A stretch of 64,000 nt of DNA from Saururus chinensis (GCA_035235625.1 CP141146.1:8922501-8986500), one strand, 5' to 3'. Shown: positions 1 to 12,075, counted from the first letter of the stretch. Program-made: numbers and translations. The notes: generated from the letters alone by a model not told the origin.

Positions 1-918
1 CAGAGTCCACAATGCCAAAATAGCCCATAGCTTGCCGGTGCCAATGACTTGAGACGCGCCGAAAGCATCTAATTGGGCGGAGCAAAGTAATAGGGGCGAG
101 GCGGGGTTGAAAACGGCAAACCCCTACTGACACTGGATCAAGGTAGGCTGGACGAAGTCCTACCGGTGATCGGACAATGACTGGAAACACACCGGCGTCC
201 AAAAAATCCCACGGACAGTGAGATGGAAATAAAAACAAAACCCAACCAAAGTACCGGTAGTTCACCACAGAGCAAAGAAAGCATGGCGGCGGCTCTAGCC
301 ATCGCCTATGGGTTCCTAGCAGCCAACTAAATATAAGTCTAGTTAAGGGCGGCTGCAAATGACGTCGAAATCGTACACCCACAGTTCAAAAAAAGGATTG
401 AAGGAGAGAAAAACCTGAAAAAAGGTTTGGTACCTCGTGGAGGAGCGAAGAGGCTGTGGCGGCAGTCATAGCTGGTACCGACGAACTCATGGCAGTGAGG
501 CAAAACAGATTATGATAAGAACCTCCAGAATCTAATGATGGAAGAGGGAGAACGGACCGATTGAAAATGGGCTTGGGTTTTCTCTTCTCTCTACAGGTCG
601 AAACTTTCTTCTGTAAGTTTCTGGAACAAAATTTACTGGACTCCTGTTTAAAAGCTGTGATTTTATTATTTAATTTTTAAAATTTTTACATCTACATATC
701 TAACATGCGTTCACCCACCGGTTACGTGTTATAGCTCCAAAATTCATGCCGTAAGCGTGCAACAAGGCCCGTGGCCTGCGATTAAGCCCCACACCTGACT
801 CTACGAATATAAATACGGGAAATATAAATACGCCGAAGCGTCATATTTTTTCGCTGAAAATGACTAAAAAAATAGCAAAAAAATCACAAAAAGTTGTAGA
901 AAAATCAAGGACCTTACA
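1..918 (-). mobile_element. Giant LTR, partial copy D (cut by window start)
   Basis: The segment matches 20046-20962 (copy B) over its whole length with almost equal size (918 against 917 bases), and both end in the same ACCTTACA terminus. It is therefore the end of another copy of the 4.7-5.2 kb LTR family, in the same orientation as copies A and B. The rest lies outside the window, so neither the target duplication nor solo status can be judged. A TATAAATA sits at 808-815, as in A and B. Strand is inferred from terminal signatures (see copy A). No coding region is seen. Confidence 0.85.
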
Positions 919-1287
919 ATTTCCTCCACAAATGTTCTTCCTCTATAAATAAAATTCATGGGTTTTAACACGTGTTTAGATTTCTAAGCGCATAAATGGA
1001 AGGATAATCAAATGAAAATGGTGTCGGGCAACCCATCATCCTTAGGAAGCAAAGACAAATTAAATACTAGCAAAATAAGGGGTAGATCAGACCACATTGA
1101 GAAATGGATAGCAAATAGATTGTCCAACTGTCCCTTAAACACTCCACATTCTCCTATTTTTATTTTAAAGAATTCGAGTCCTTGGTGGAATTGGAATCCT
1201 CTTTCCACATGTCTTGTGACGTTACTCAATGGAGCATACCCGCTATTGAGAGTTTTTAGAAGATTTACTCCCACCAATTTATATACT

Positions 1288-1486
1288 ATGCTATGATACT
1301 GAGCTAAGTGTAAGGAATGCATGTGAAACGTTAATTTTTTAGATCGATAGTGCACATAGTAGTGCATATTAGCTTAAATATTATTTACCCTAAGATGCAC
1401 TAGTGTGTATGCCATCGATCTCAAAAATAAACATTTTACATGCGTTCTTCACGCTCGGCTCACAGTGAGTAGGGAGCATAAAAAAT
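1288..1486. mobile_element. MITE family 1, copy a
   Basis: An approximately 200-bp palindromic element. The left end carries a degenerate ATGCTATGATACTGAGC, and the right end GCTCACAGTGAGTAGGGAGCATAAAAAA is its inverted counterpart. The interior has GTGCACATAGTAGTGCA and GCACTAGTGTGTATGCCATCGATCT blocks. The same plan recurs at 9541, 16064, 52408, 52887 and 56119. Non-autonomous, no coding capacity. The superfamily is undetermined because target duplications are unclear. Confidence 0.65.
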
Positions 1487-1676
1487 ACCTTCTACACCCA
1501 ACTATAGGTTAAGAGTAACAAAGCCTAGTCCTTCTTACACTTAAAGGGAATACACACATATGTACTTATGTGTGTTACATTGCAAGAAAATGTTGCAGGA
1601 AAGGCCCATAATGTATATAAAAGTACTATTCATATTCCTATGTGACAATAAGCCTAATATAAAGTATGCATAGGAG

Positions 1677-2303
1677 TAGGGGTGTTCACGGACGTCCAAT
1701 GTCCGTTTGTCCGTCCGTGTCCGCATCCATAAATACATAGAGAGGACAATTTTTTTGGTCCAGGGCGGACGCAGACACGGACACGGACCATTAAATTTGT
1801 CCACCCTTGTAGGTGCCTACGGACGCGGACAAACTGTTGTCTGTGTCCGTTGACGTCCGCGTCCGCCACCTAATTGAAAAATTGGATTATGGTTATATTA
1901 AGTACTTGATAGTTATAGTTGACTTAATTACAAAGAAGACTTTGTTTTTGTTATAATTGATAATAAGAATTTTAAAATTTTAGTATTGTTTAATTATGGG
2001 TGATTTTTAACTTATTTTAGCATTTTATATATGTATTTTTAAGGTAAAAATATAAATACAGACCTTATGTAGCATGTTAGGACAGTTCTAACATGCTACA
2101 TAAGGACTATATATGTAAAAATAAAGATTTGGCTTAATTGTCCGCGTCTGTCCATGTCCGTCAGTGTCTGTGACAGACGGACTTGGACAATAGATGCTAC
2201 GGACATTAGTGGACACGGACGGACGCGGACAATACTTAGCTAATTGGTGGGCGGACGCGGACATACCTCTGTCCGCGTCCGTATTTGTCCGTGAACACCC
2301 CTA
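1677..2303. mobile_element. hAT-like non-autonomous element with GTCCG subterminal repeats
   Basis: Both ends carry the inverted repeat TAGGGGTGTTCACGGAC. The element is flanked by 8-bp direct repeats, CATAGGAG (1669-1676) and CATAAGAG (2304-2311), differing at one base. An 8-bp duplication and a TAGGG-type end are hAT hallmarks. Subterminal regions are packed with GTCCG/CGGAC motifs in both orientations, the usual binding-site pattern of hAT transposases. The 627-bp element has no transposase. The centre holds a perfect 18-bp palindrome at 2063-2105. Confidence 0.85.
2063..2105. repeat. Perfect 18-bp inverted repeat inside the hAT-like element
   Basis: Arms 2063-2080 and 2088-2105 are exact reverse complements, with a 7-base spacer (CCTTATGTAGCATGTTAG and its complement). 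It sits near the middle of the 627-bp element, away from the GTCCG-rich ends. Confidence 0.9.
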
Positions 2304-2311
2304 CATAAGAG

Positions 2312-3481
2312 TCGTTTATCAACGAGATTGATAATATATACACTAATACATATTAACATAAATATTATGTATATTAATTTATATTAATATATGCGCCAGC
2401 TATTTAAAATATATTTATATAAACTTAATTTTTTTTTTCTATTATACATATTATATATACAAAGATGAAAATACACATGTGCCCCAACAGATAAACACGT
2501 GTATGCACCCCCAACGTATCTCACGAGCACTAGGCCGATGGACCGTGATCGGCCTGCGAATCTATTGCCCAGCTTCCTCTATATTAAAAACTATTAAGTA
2601 CCAATAAGGTACTTAAGGTAACATGCCTGTCACCAATTAAAATTAAACACACTATACTATTTATTATTAAATAGGCTACTTTTAAACCTAAAATACCCAT
2701 AAACAAATAAACAAATCGTTTTGCTATTGGTCACCGCTACCTTTATACCTTATCCGTACCTAATAAATAAACAAATCGTTTTACTCCGTCCCTACCCCTC
2801 GCTGCTTCCAGTCTTCCACCCTCTCCCGTTCCTTTGTCGCCGGTGGCCGACATCGCTGGTCACTGCCAGTGGCCGCCGCCTGTCATCATCCGTAGTTGGT
2901 AATTGCCGCCGATCACTGTCCTGTTCCCGCGTTTGAAACCTCCCCCGTTGGAGTTAACGTCGCCGGTTGTCGCCGCCGGCCATGACTGCCGGTCCTTGCC
3001 GCTTCAATACTCGCGAATGAGGAACGCAACCATTTAACCCTCTACTCCGTGCCATGATTTTAGTTTGTATGGAGTGCGATTGGTGTATTCAACAAAACCG
3101 GGGAGTTCGATGTTGAAATATTGGAATGCTCGTGAACTGTTCGATAAAAAGCCTGCGAGGGGAACTGGTCAGCGTTTCCAGAAAAGACGAGTTGCAATTT
3201 GCAGCCACTAATTTGCCGCCTAAGACAAGATGCCTGCCCATTACGTTTGCAGTCATGTCCAGGGCGTCTAAGGCTCCCTTTGGGAATGTCGTATCCTTCA
3301 CGTCGTCTCCGATTCCTTCCCTTTTTCCGGCCAGACGTTTCGTGTTGGACTCGCGTCTCTGGATTCTTGTTCGGCCATACCCACAAATTCCTGCCAACTT
3401 TGCCACCTTCTGGTTCGAGAGGCTATGCGGAGGAGACCGTGAAAAAGCTCTGATTTTACCAGCTGTGTCAGGTATTGAGCT
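2312..3481 (+). promoter_or_regulatory. Upstream region of the polyprenol reductase gene
   Basis: AT-rich to about 2700, then GC-rich with CGCCGG motifs from about 2800 to 3480, as expected of a promoter and 5' leader. A 16-base ATAAACAAATCGTTTT motif occurs twice, near 2703 and 2765. Several unrelated reading frames are open here on both strands (for example 3126-3509 on + and 3089-3664 on -), but none resembles a known protein and they overlap each other, so none is called. No exact transcription start can be assigned. Confidence 0.4.
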
Positions 3482-5718
3482 ATGGAGCTGCGCCTCGTCC
3501 CGCTGCTGAGGGCGGCGTGGGTCGCCGGGACCCTCCCTATCCTCGTAGCCTCCTTCCCTTCCCCTCGTCTGCGCTTCTTCCGTGAGATGCTGCTGGGATT
3601 CGCCAAGAGGGGCAAGATTCTGGAGTCTTCTTCTTGTGTAAGTTTCGGAAATCATTTCTTTCATCTTTTGTACGGTTGTGATTGATGACTACAAGTCTGC
3701 ACACCTTAGAAATTGAACTGCAACGCCGCGACCTGTAATTGGTAATTGTTAACAGAAGGTGGATTACTTAATAATCTCGTTTAATTCATGTAAAATCGGG
3801 AGAGTATTGCTCCAGATTAAACATGGAATGATATCAGGACCGAATTAACTTTGTAAGTTGGTTATTTGAACGAGTTGTTTAGTAAGCTAATGATTTGAAA
3901 AAAAATGAGAAAAAAGGCTGAAAAGGGACCTAAAAACCAAAAAGGTGGTAGGCACGTTTATTCGATACAGTAAGGTGCCACTCATCTAACTGTTGGTATT
4001 GTTCTTTCTGAAGAAATGGATGATGGAAAGCTGGTCCATTTCTGGATGAAATGTCAGATAACATCCATGAGCTATTTGTTCATGATGGAAATCAAAATTG
4101 AAAAATGTCTCATAATTTCTTCTCTTCATCTCATGTATACTTAAATAGATATTCCTTTGTTTGTTACACTTTTACTTACATTTTAAATGCATGTTTTCCT
4201 GGTACTGCAGAGATTCACTGTTCCTCAGAGCTTCTTTCTGCACTTCTATGTGATAGCATCAGTTTGGACAACACTGTTATTGTTATGTACATGGTTTTAT
4301 GCATATATGACAATGGGCTCTCTTGCTTCTGAACCATTCCACTTTTCTACGGTAGCCAGTCACTTGATGGGAGGCTCCCATGTCTTTTCCATTCATAAAA
4401 CTCAGTCAGCTCTCACAGGACATGGCTACGGAGTTTGGAAAGTAATTTTTTTGCTCTTACTGATGGAAGCTCAAGCCTTGCGTCGCCTCTACGAGACCTT
4501 GTTTGTGTTCAACTATAGCCCCACAGCTCGAATGCACATTTCTGGTTATCTAACGGGCCTATAGTGGGTTCCTCATTCAACCTCTATGTTTTATTATCTT
4601 CCTACATGTCTTTTGGATTGATGGTTTTCCTGTTTGTGTTGTGTCTGCGAGGTTAGCTTTTATATGGCTGCACCACTGACACTTAGCAGTTCATGGGCTC
4701 TTGAGGCATTAAGATATAGTGCTCGTCAAATACCCTTGTTCATCATCAAAAGCCGAGGACCTGATGTTAAGTTTGATTGGTGTGGATGTCTGACTCCTTT
4801 TTTAAAATTGGAATTGGTGCAATGGATTGGAGCTGCTATTTTTATTTGGGGTTGGATACATCAGCTCAATTGTCATGCTATTCTTGTAATTACCATTTCT
4901 AGACTGTAATGACAAATTACTAATTGGAAAATGATATTCCTACTCTACTTTTTTTACACCAAAAGCCTACTCCGCATCTGATTGGCCTTAGAAAAGTGAG
5001 CCTCAGAAAAGTGAATCTCCATGTTGTCAGTTGTAACTCACCTTCTCTATCCAATCAGATGTTGGAGTACAGCTCCCTTTTCTTAGCATAGTTATAGTAA
5101 GTAGTGAAAATCAGTAATTATTGTTTTCCAGCATTAATTTTTCCAAAATTTTGCAGGGTTCACTGCGGGAACACAAAGAACAGGCCAGTGACTATGCAAT
5201 CCCTCGTGGTGATTGGTTTGAGTTGGTCTCATGCCCTCACTACTTGGCTGAAATTGTGCGTCACTCTTGCCAATTTGTGGTATTTGTTGTACAAATAGTT
5301 TGCTTCAGCTAAATGCTGCGGTGGTCTGTGTATATGCCTTAATTTCCTGGACAACAATGATGATATCGACTGTTATTTGTCTTCATTAATCTTTCCGAAT
5401 TCCTGGCAGGTCATATATGCTGGCCTGCTGATTGCTAGTGGGGGTACAGACATCACGATCTGGCTCCTCTTCTTATTCGTGGTATATTTTCTCTTTTCTT
5501 ATACGGGAAATCTAGTCACCATTTTTTGTTATACTTGTCATGCATTTTCATCCCATGGGAGAATTAACTACTTGAGTCTCAAGTCTTGATTTCAATTGAA
5601 TGGGATGATGCAGGTTGCAAATCTCGGGTTTGCTGCTTCAGAAACACATCAGTGGTATCATAACAAGTTTGATAATTATCCTCGCTCTAGATGCGCCATT
5701 GTTCCCTTTATTTATTAG
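3482..5718 (+). CDS. PPRD: Polyprenol reductase (steroid 5-alpha-reductase/SRD5A3 family), six exons
   Basis: Reduces the alpha-isoprene unit of polyprenol with NADPH to give dolichol, the ER lipid carrier for protein glycosylation; a polytopic ER membrane enzyme. Exons: 3482-3637, 4211-4563, 4657-4885, 5157-5255, 5410-5481, 5614-5718, all with GT-AG introns in phase, giving 337 residues (the Arabidopsis PPRD proteins are of similar size). Seen in order: N-terminal hydrophobic segment ([17 protein letters not shown]), [80 protein letters not shown], and the C-terminal [20 protein letters not shown], the family's NADPH-binding signature. The start is chosen because [13 protein letters not shown] aligns with the family N-terminus. 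No stop or frame break is seen. Exon 2 ends at a GTGGGT donor whose read-through would give an immediate stop. Substrate preference is inferred from similarity; the alternative is a sterol 5-alpha-reductase, which fits less well. Confidence 0.95.
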
Positions 5719-6794
5719 GCACATGAGGCTGGAGATGAGCTGATCATTAAATCAGACTAGGCGTTCAGAAGATGAGGTGTTAATTGCATCGTAGAATTGA
5801 TTTGTGTGATTTTCTACCGCTCCTACCCTCGTTCATTTGTTCAGCAGTTAATACTGGGTTTCAGCCTTTTTATCTAATATTGACAAGGCGGTTATGGAAT
5901 TCCTGGTCCGCCATATCAGCAAGCTAAGCTGCAGAGAACGAACGTAAAAATTGTCTGCTGTTTCACTCACTCTCACTGTTTTATAAACATAACACGAGGG
6001 GATGAATTAACGATCTGAGCATTGTATAATCACCGGAAACTTTTACTGTTTTCTATCCTCATTAGTCACACTAACAGTAATCTAGTAATCCTTTTTCTGT
6101 GGACACTAACTAATCCAGTAATCTTATGTGTATATAAAATACAAGAGGACCCAGTTACCTGGGCCTTGAAACATAAGGCAAGCCTCGTTGCCATCTTAGG
6201 AAGAAGAGGGGGAAAATAGTTAATGGTTTCTATGCGTGGCTCCTATATATTTTCGTCATGGCACCAGTCTACTATGCTTAAGAGTAAACTACGTGTATAA
6301 GACAAAGTGCCAATCATTTTTTTAGCTTAAGAAGCATCCACTGGCCCGGCTGATTGAAATTTTCATGAAGAACGTTGGTAGGGACGGATGAACGTTCAGA
6401 AATCTTGATTATGTAGCCACGGACCATTACAAGGACAAATAAGAGAATTTTATTAAGTCCATAGGCGTGCACTGGATGCTTTCCGGCCACGTGATTTTGG
6501 TTTCTTAGAGGGCAGATGGGTTTGAATCACACTCCTGCCCTTTTTGTAAGAATATGATCCGTTGGTTTGGATCATGTTGGCATATGTTTTTCAATACGTG
6601 ACTTGACATATACTAAAATATTCTTTTTATTAATAACTACTCTTATTAGCAAATACGGAACATAGTGTGCCCGATATGCCTTCTAGGCAATTCAGGATGA
6701 GTTCAATTGCGCTCCTGTCCATCCTTGCCTTGCCTTGGCCCAGTCTAGCCCATTCCTTTGTGAGCCCATATTACAATACCTAATTCAGAATTCA
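5719..6794. other. 3' flank of the polyprenol reductase gene, no further gene seen
   Basis: The first few hundred bases probably hold the 3' UTR. Short open frames (for example 6022-6219) have no recognisable content. A GGGTTTGAATCACACTCC stretch near 6511 resembles a tRNA-type B box, but no A box at suitable distance was found. Confidence 0.4.
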
Positions 6795-6972
6795 CCTTTT
6801 TATAACCTATCTTAATCTGAAAAAAAATATAAGTTTTATTGAATGGTGAAATCTACGTCTAAAAAAAGAAAAAAATAAGTTTATAATACTATTTTTTAAG
6901 TATTTAATTATTTAATTTAAACTATTAATATAAAATAATTTTTTTTACCAAATAGAATTATAGAGGGAATAT
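6795..6972 (-). mobile_element. Degenerate Stowaway-like MITE (long AT-rich family)
   Basis: Shares the ordered blocks TTTTTAAGTATTTAATTATTTAA, ACTATTAATAT and ACCAAATAGAATTATAGAGGG with the better preserved copies at 22566-22770 and 59495-59709. It is in the same orientation as the latter, and its ends are worn. Confidence 0.45.
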
Positions 6973-7515
6973 TTAGCAGAAAGATTGGCCACATTTGACA
7001 TATGCTGATTTGGTGCAACTTCATTCTGAAGTATCAAGTATTCTTTCAAGATTGGCTTCTTAGCTAAGCAAATCCCAACCAATGTCACAGCAAAAACAAA
7101 AGAAAAAAATCCCAACCAATAACCTCAATCTCACGTGCCAAGGCACTTTTCGCGTCTCATTATTCTCCTCAATTATGAAAGCAATTCATTTTAAGTAGCC
7201 CCTGCAACAAATTTGGTCCCAAAATCCAGTTTACCGTGTGTATGTGACACGTGCTTACTTTTGGACCAGTTTGGATGAGAGCCATTATAATATAAGACCC
7301 ATGATAAAACTTTCCCAACTAAAACATAATACATTGTGTTTAAACTAATCACATCACGTTCATTAATAAATCTACTTCACGTACATTAGGTGACTTTAGT
7401 ATATAGGTTTGTCTATAACTGGGATGTGGAATTATCAACGAGTGGAAGGGATTAGCGGCATGATTGATGATGATGGGCCTAGCGAACGAAAAGTCAGCAA
7501 TCACATCACGTTAAT

Positions 7516-7975
7516 CAGGGGTGATCACGGAAATTTGTTATGTAGTTGTTTGTTTGTGTCTGCGCCCGTATTTATATAAAGCGGATTTTTTTAATGTTCA
7601 CCGCAAATACGGATATAAACCAATTAATTTAATTTACCTTAATAGGTAACTATGGACACAAACATACAGTTGTCTATATCTGTATATGTCCGTGTCTGTC
7701 TATTTTTAATGGTATTAAGGACCTTAGTAAAAAAAAGAGGTAAATGAGTCATAATACATAGTTGTTGGATAATGATAGATAGTAAAACAGTTAGGATCTA
7801 ATAACTATATAATAAGTAAGGATTTGGCCTAATATTGTACATAACTAAGAGTTAGATTTTTGAATGTACATAGCAAATAAACTTGGATAAAACATAATAT
7901 AAACCAGAGCATATACGAATAAATACGGACAAAAGACCCTTTGTCCATGTCTGGGTTTATTGTGGATTAAGGCCA
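7516..7975. mobile_element. Older, diverged copy of the GTCCG-type hAT-like element
   Basis: CAGGGGTGATCACGG at the left end corresponds to TAGGGGTGTTCACGG of the element at 1677. The block TAGGTAACTATGGACACAAAC..CAGTTGTCTATATCTGTATATGTCCGTGTC near 7643 is collinear with the central block there. The right end is very degenerate and no 8-bp duplication is left. Confidence 0.5.
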
Positions 7976-8404
7976 CTAATCCGTCAAAGCCTATCTACTG
8001 TTTTTGTCATTATTGAGGCAAGAACTGTCGCCACGCAAATCAACACGAAGAACTAAAAAAGGCCGGCTCTTGAGTACGACCACATAAAATTAAATCATGC
8101 TAGGCCGGTTGGTGTACCACCACCGGCTCCGGCACACGCGCACACGGCATGTTGATTAGTGTAGCTGGCAGCTAATCCACCATTTAGTATTCAAATGTGT
8201 TGGGCATTGGATCCGTACAAAGAAGGAAGGTAGGGGTTATGCTGATGGCTTGGAAAGATCATGGGTAGACCAACAACAAAAAACAACAAACCATAATTGT
8301 ATTGCATAAGTGGAAGTGGCAATTAGGTTGAATAAGTGGCGGAAATAATCAGTTTAAACTTTCAAAAAAACTCATGAAGAAGTTTCATATTATAGTTTTA
8401 TTGT

Positions 8405-8712
8405 AAAAAAATTATCTTATATTAGTAGGTAAATTTAGCTTAATTTAAATGATTAAATACTTAAAAAAGCATCCCAGGAGTTATTTTTCATCCTCTTAGC
8501 TGCGGCCTTGTTGGTCTCACTATTTAATAAAAACTATTATTTTCTATATAAAATTATTAACATACAGTAGATTAGTAGGTAAATTTGGCTTAGTTTAAAT
8601 GATTAAGTACTTAAAAAAGTAATCCCAGGAGTTATTTTTCATCCTCTTAGCTGCGGCCCTGCTGGTCTCACTATTTAATAAAAATTATTATTTTCTATAT
8701 AAAACTATTAAC
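8405..8712. repeat. Tandem duplication of a Stowaway-like MITE interior
   Basis: Two head-to-tail units of about 155 bp, nearly identical. Each contains TTAGTAGGTAAATTT, GATTAARTACTTAAAAAAG, CCCAGGAGTTATTTTTCATCC, TCTTAGCTGCGGCC and CACTATTTAATAAAA. The same ordered blocks occur once in the MITE at 22566-22770, so this is a duplicated internal piece of that family. Confidence 0.75.
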
Positions 8713-8966
8713 TTAGAAACAAGGAAATATAAAAATATAGAGAGGAAAACATAGTCTACTTGTAGGAAAAATATTATTTTATAAGTAATGTAGTCACTTA
8801 TGTTTCGTTATCAAGTAACATAAATTACATAATTGTAGCACAACTACGTAATATACATAGTGACATACTTCTAGCAATCATATGTTGTTCCCTACTTTAT
8901 AGAGCTTAGATTTCATGTTAAGAGCCCCTTAGATAAAAATATAAAATTATTATTTTCTTAAAAAAA

Positions 8967-9157
8967 ATTATATGAACCCAAGCTTACACATGCTTGCGTG
9001 AACCCGAGCATTATAAGTTGTCAGAACAAGATCCTTACGATACAAAGGGGTAAAAACTAATATATCGCATGAGTTACATGCATTGTTGAATCAAAATCTA
9101 ATAGTGTAAAAAACAACTGGGCTCACGTAGTAAGTTTAAACCTAGGCTCATGTAAAA
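8967..9157. mobile_element. MITE family 2, copy a
   Basis: Left end TTATATGAACCCAAGCTTACAC is the imperfect inverted repeat of the right end TTTAAACCTAGGCTCATGTAAAA. The interior carries GCGTGAACCCGAGCATTATAAG, matching the GTGAGCCTAGATATTATAGG block of the copy at 54274. Non-coding. Confidence 0.65.
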
Positions 9158-9540
9158 GTGATTCGTTTTCTTATCTTTGTATTAGGAATTTTAAATGAAA
9201 TTCATTACATGGGAAATGCGATGGAATTGATATCTCCCCATCACACCTACGTTATTGGCAGGACTTCATTGGCAACCCATGCACTAGGCACCTATGCCTC
9301 ACATACACATGCGACTTGGGTGGTGACAACATCGCCTACGTTACATGTGGACTTGATCGTCTCTTAGACCTCGTGGATTCCTCACTCGTGTGTGGTGACA
9401 CTAGATACTGTACAATTATAAATGCTCGCCAACCCACATGCTTTGCTTTGTTTGAAATGGCATGTGTTGACCGGATAGGACACCACAGTCCACGTCAGTA
9501 TGGAAGTGTGCTCTAAAATATTTCATGTCTCCAAGGAAGC
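9158..9540. other. Intergenic stretch, no supportable gene
   Basis: Two short overlapping open frames (9158-9367 and 9316-9516) have no recognisable domain, codon bias or splice context. I see nothing functional. Confidence 0.4.
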
Positions 9541-9690
9541 GTTTTTAATGCTCCCTCTTCAATATACATTGAACGTAAGAAATGTTTATTTACATTAATA
9601 TGCGCTAGTATGTGTGCTATTCATATTGAAATCTAACCGCCCCTATGTGTTTCTTATACTCGGCGCATTGTCAAAATAGAGCATAAAAAA
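9541..9690. mobile_element. MITE family 1, copy b
   Basis: Starts TTTTTAATGCTCCCTCTTCAAT and ends GCATTGTCAAAATAGAGCATAAAAAA, inverted counterparts. Contains AATATGCGCTAGTATGTGTGC. At 150 bp it is shorter than the other copies, having lost part of its left interior. It abuts a Stowaway-like element on its right. Confidence 0.7.
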
Positions 9691-9793
9691 TACTTCTCTT
9701 AAATTAATAGTCACATTTAGTTTTTTAAAATTAAATGAAACTATTTTATTTTAAAAAATCAAATGTAGCTATTAATAGAAGACAGGGAGAGTA
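9691..9793. mobile_element. Stowaway-like MITE
   Basis: Inverted ends CTTCTCTTAAATTAATAG and CTATTAATAGAAGACAGGGAG bounded by TA. A short AT-rich stem-loop of the CTCCCTCCGTC.. type seen across plants. Confidence 0.65.
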
Positions 9794-10873
9794 AGTTGGA
9801 CCTGGTGAGCATTTTTGTATTAATAATTTTATATAATTTTTTAAAATAAAAAAAAATAAAATTTATTTTAAAAACTAAATGGAGTTAATGTTAAACAGAG
9901 GGAATACAAAATAAAATCTCAAATACATATTTGACATTGTAATTGCGAGTGTCTCATAAAATGTTTAGAAATTTTAACCAAATTTGTCTAACATTCAAAT
10001 GTGAAAAATAAGTGGGAAAGTGCACTTGGCCCCACCGGATTACTATGTCAACTTGATGACATGGTGTTCCAAATGAATCATTATCTCACGAAACAAGTAA
10101 CTAGAAGAAATGGGGGTAATTTCGATCAAATAGGGTTATAAATATTCAACTTGAACTGCTTACTCAACCCAAAACTAACCCGCCCAACCCGCACTTTACT
10201 TGACAACTCTAAAAATAAGGAATAGGGTTTTAAAATTTTATTTATTTTAAAAACAGGGTCGAGTCAAGATTTACTTGCATAACCTGTATCTTAGCCGACT
10301 CGATTAAAAATAAGGGTTAGTGTTTTAGAATTTTATTTATTTTAAAAATAGAATTGGGTCAAGATTTACCTACACAACTCTATTATTTAATAATGTCATA
10401 ACCCCAACTAGAGGAGATTGAAAAGAAATTTTCTTAAAAATCTATTTTCTCCTAAAATTTTATCTTATTTGATAGTTAATTAGTAATTTTTGTAGAGTTT
10501 TTATGGTTTTGGATGTGTCTTGTAATGATTCAACATTCTCTCTCTAAGTCACATTTTTTCAAATAATGCAAAAAGTGTTTGAGATCTATCTATAATGTTG
10601 TAATGTATATAAACTATTTCTATATTTGGCCCTTGTAAAGAAAAGCTATAAAATATCGAGTTAGTAGAAAAAACTTAATTAAGGAAAATAATAGAATTGC
10701 CCCGGCCAGACCAAGGTTAAAATTTACATTTTTAACTTGTTTAAAAAGTACCTAATTTAAGTGCAGCCAACCTGATTTGACTTGACCTGACTCTATTTCT
10801 AACCCTAAAATGAAAGGTGTAATTGGGCCATAAAGCTCTCGGGCCTGCGAAGGAGCTCATGAATGGTTGACGG
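9794..10873. other. AT-rich intergenic DNA
   Basis: No gene. Blocks rich in AACCC/GGGTC (10130-10400) recur with 60-100 bp spacing, and CGAGTCAAGATTTACTTGC near 10260 is repeated as GGGTCAAGATTTACCTACAC near 10347. This suggests worn subterminal repeats of a TIR element, but the ends were not found. Confidence 0.4.
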
Positions 10874-11343
10874 TGTAACGCCCGAGATTTTTCATCCCTT
10901 TTTCTCAAAACTCATAGAAATTTTTTTTTTCTTTCCATAAATCGGAGTCAAAACGATAAAATCAAAACCTGTTTATAATTTAAAACATCATACGGTTAAA
11001 CATCGTACGGCCAAAGCAAATATCCTCAGGCGCTACTCGAAAACAACCGTACGAATAAATTCTGCTATGATCATAGACTTTTAAATACAAATCACTCCCG
11101 GGCATCCCTGAGTACAAGTCCCCTAATAGTCCACAGACTAATCCAATCGAAAGTCCAGAATAAAACATCTCAAAGTCTCATCTCACTCAATACAGGAGAT
11201 CGTGGCACAAATAAACTCGCAGAGAGTCAAGCTGATACCTGAGTCAACGGGAATCAATCCACCGCTGAAACGAGCGTCCATCTCCAGGAGCTCTCCGCAC
11301 AACCTGCAAAACCTCCCGTACAACGGGGCTAAAAATAGCAGGG

Positions 11344-11361
11344 TGAGTATTTTCATACTCA
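11344..11361. repeat. TGAGTAT..ATACTCA hairpin in LTR A
   Basis: 7-bp arms around TTTC, next to GGG. The same motif lies at 16803-16820 (B), 38548-38565 (C), 33499-33515 (nested LTR E) and, as a perfect 20-bp palindrome, 32923-32942 (nested LTR G). Confidence 0.85.
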
Positions 11362-11477
11362 GTAGGAAAATACCCAGTAGGGGAAATCCCAAACGGTGAA
11401 CTCACAAGTTCAGAAATCATGCGTCATGCAACACAAACATGAAGCAGTCATCATAATAATCATAACATGCTCAAACG

Positions 11478-11573
11478 CATACGATCATACCAAAGGCACC
11501 ATCGTGCCACAGACATATCGAAGGCACCATCGTGCCAAAATCATACCAAAGGCACCAACGTGCCAAAGCATAC
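11478..11573. repeat. LTR A tandem array 1 (AAAGGCACCATCGTGCC)
   Basis: Three to four units of about 28 bp, each with a GGCACCATCGTGCC core that is itself partly palindromic. The equivalents are 16943-17065 in copy B and 38305-38420 in copy C, with different unit numbers. Confidence 0.85.
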
Positions 11574-11814
11574 TATTCAATCAACTTACACAAACACCCT
11601 TATCCAGGGTCATACAACTTACTCGTACCACCGTACGCATACTCATACAACATACGCATACTTGTACGACCTTACTCGTACAATCATATGCTCGCTCATG
11701 CAGCTTACCCATACATGTACGACCTTACTCGTACAATCAGACTCGTACGACCTCACTCGTACAGTCTGCACAAAATCATACTTACTGTTTTACTCAGAAA
11801 CATATTCTCACAAT

Positions 11815-12075
11815 CGTACTCATACTCTTACAGTCGTGCTCATACTCATACGCTTACAGTCTTACTCATACTCATACACTTACAGTCTTGCTCATACTCA
11901 TACACTTACAGTCCTGCTCATACACATACGCTTACAGTCTTACTCATACTCATACGCTTACAGTCTTACTCATACTCATACGCTTACAGTCTTACTCATA
12001 CTCATACACTTACAGTCCTGCTCATACACATACAGTCGTACTCACACTCATACAGTCGTACTCATAATCGTACAC
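11815..12075. repeat. LTR A tandem array 2 (26-bp CTCATACTCATACGCTTACAGT)
   Basis: About ten units of roughly 26 bp. The unit has no stop codon in any forward phase and its length is not a multiple of three, so all three forward frames stay open through it. The resulting Tyr/Ser/Thr/His-rich translations are an artefact of the repeat. Equivalent arrays are 17255-17420 (B) and 37960-38120 (C). Confidence 0.9.

Noticed and set aside
3089-3664. 191-codon open frame on the minus strand over the start of the polyprenol reductase gene
   Set aside because: It overlaps the genuine first exon in antisense, and its translation has no recognisable motif.
6490-6560. tRNA-like B box GGGTTTGAATCACACTCC
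   Set aside because: No A box at suitable distance and no cloverleaf, so not called as tRNA or SINE.
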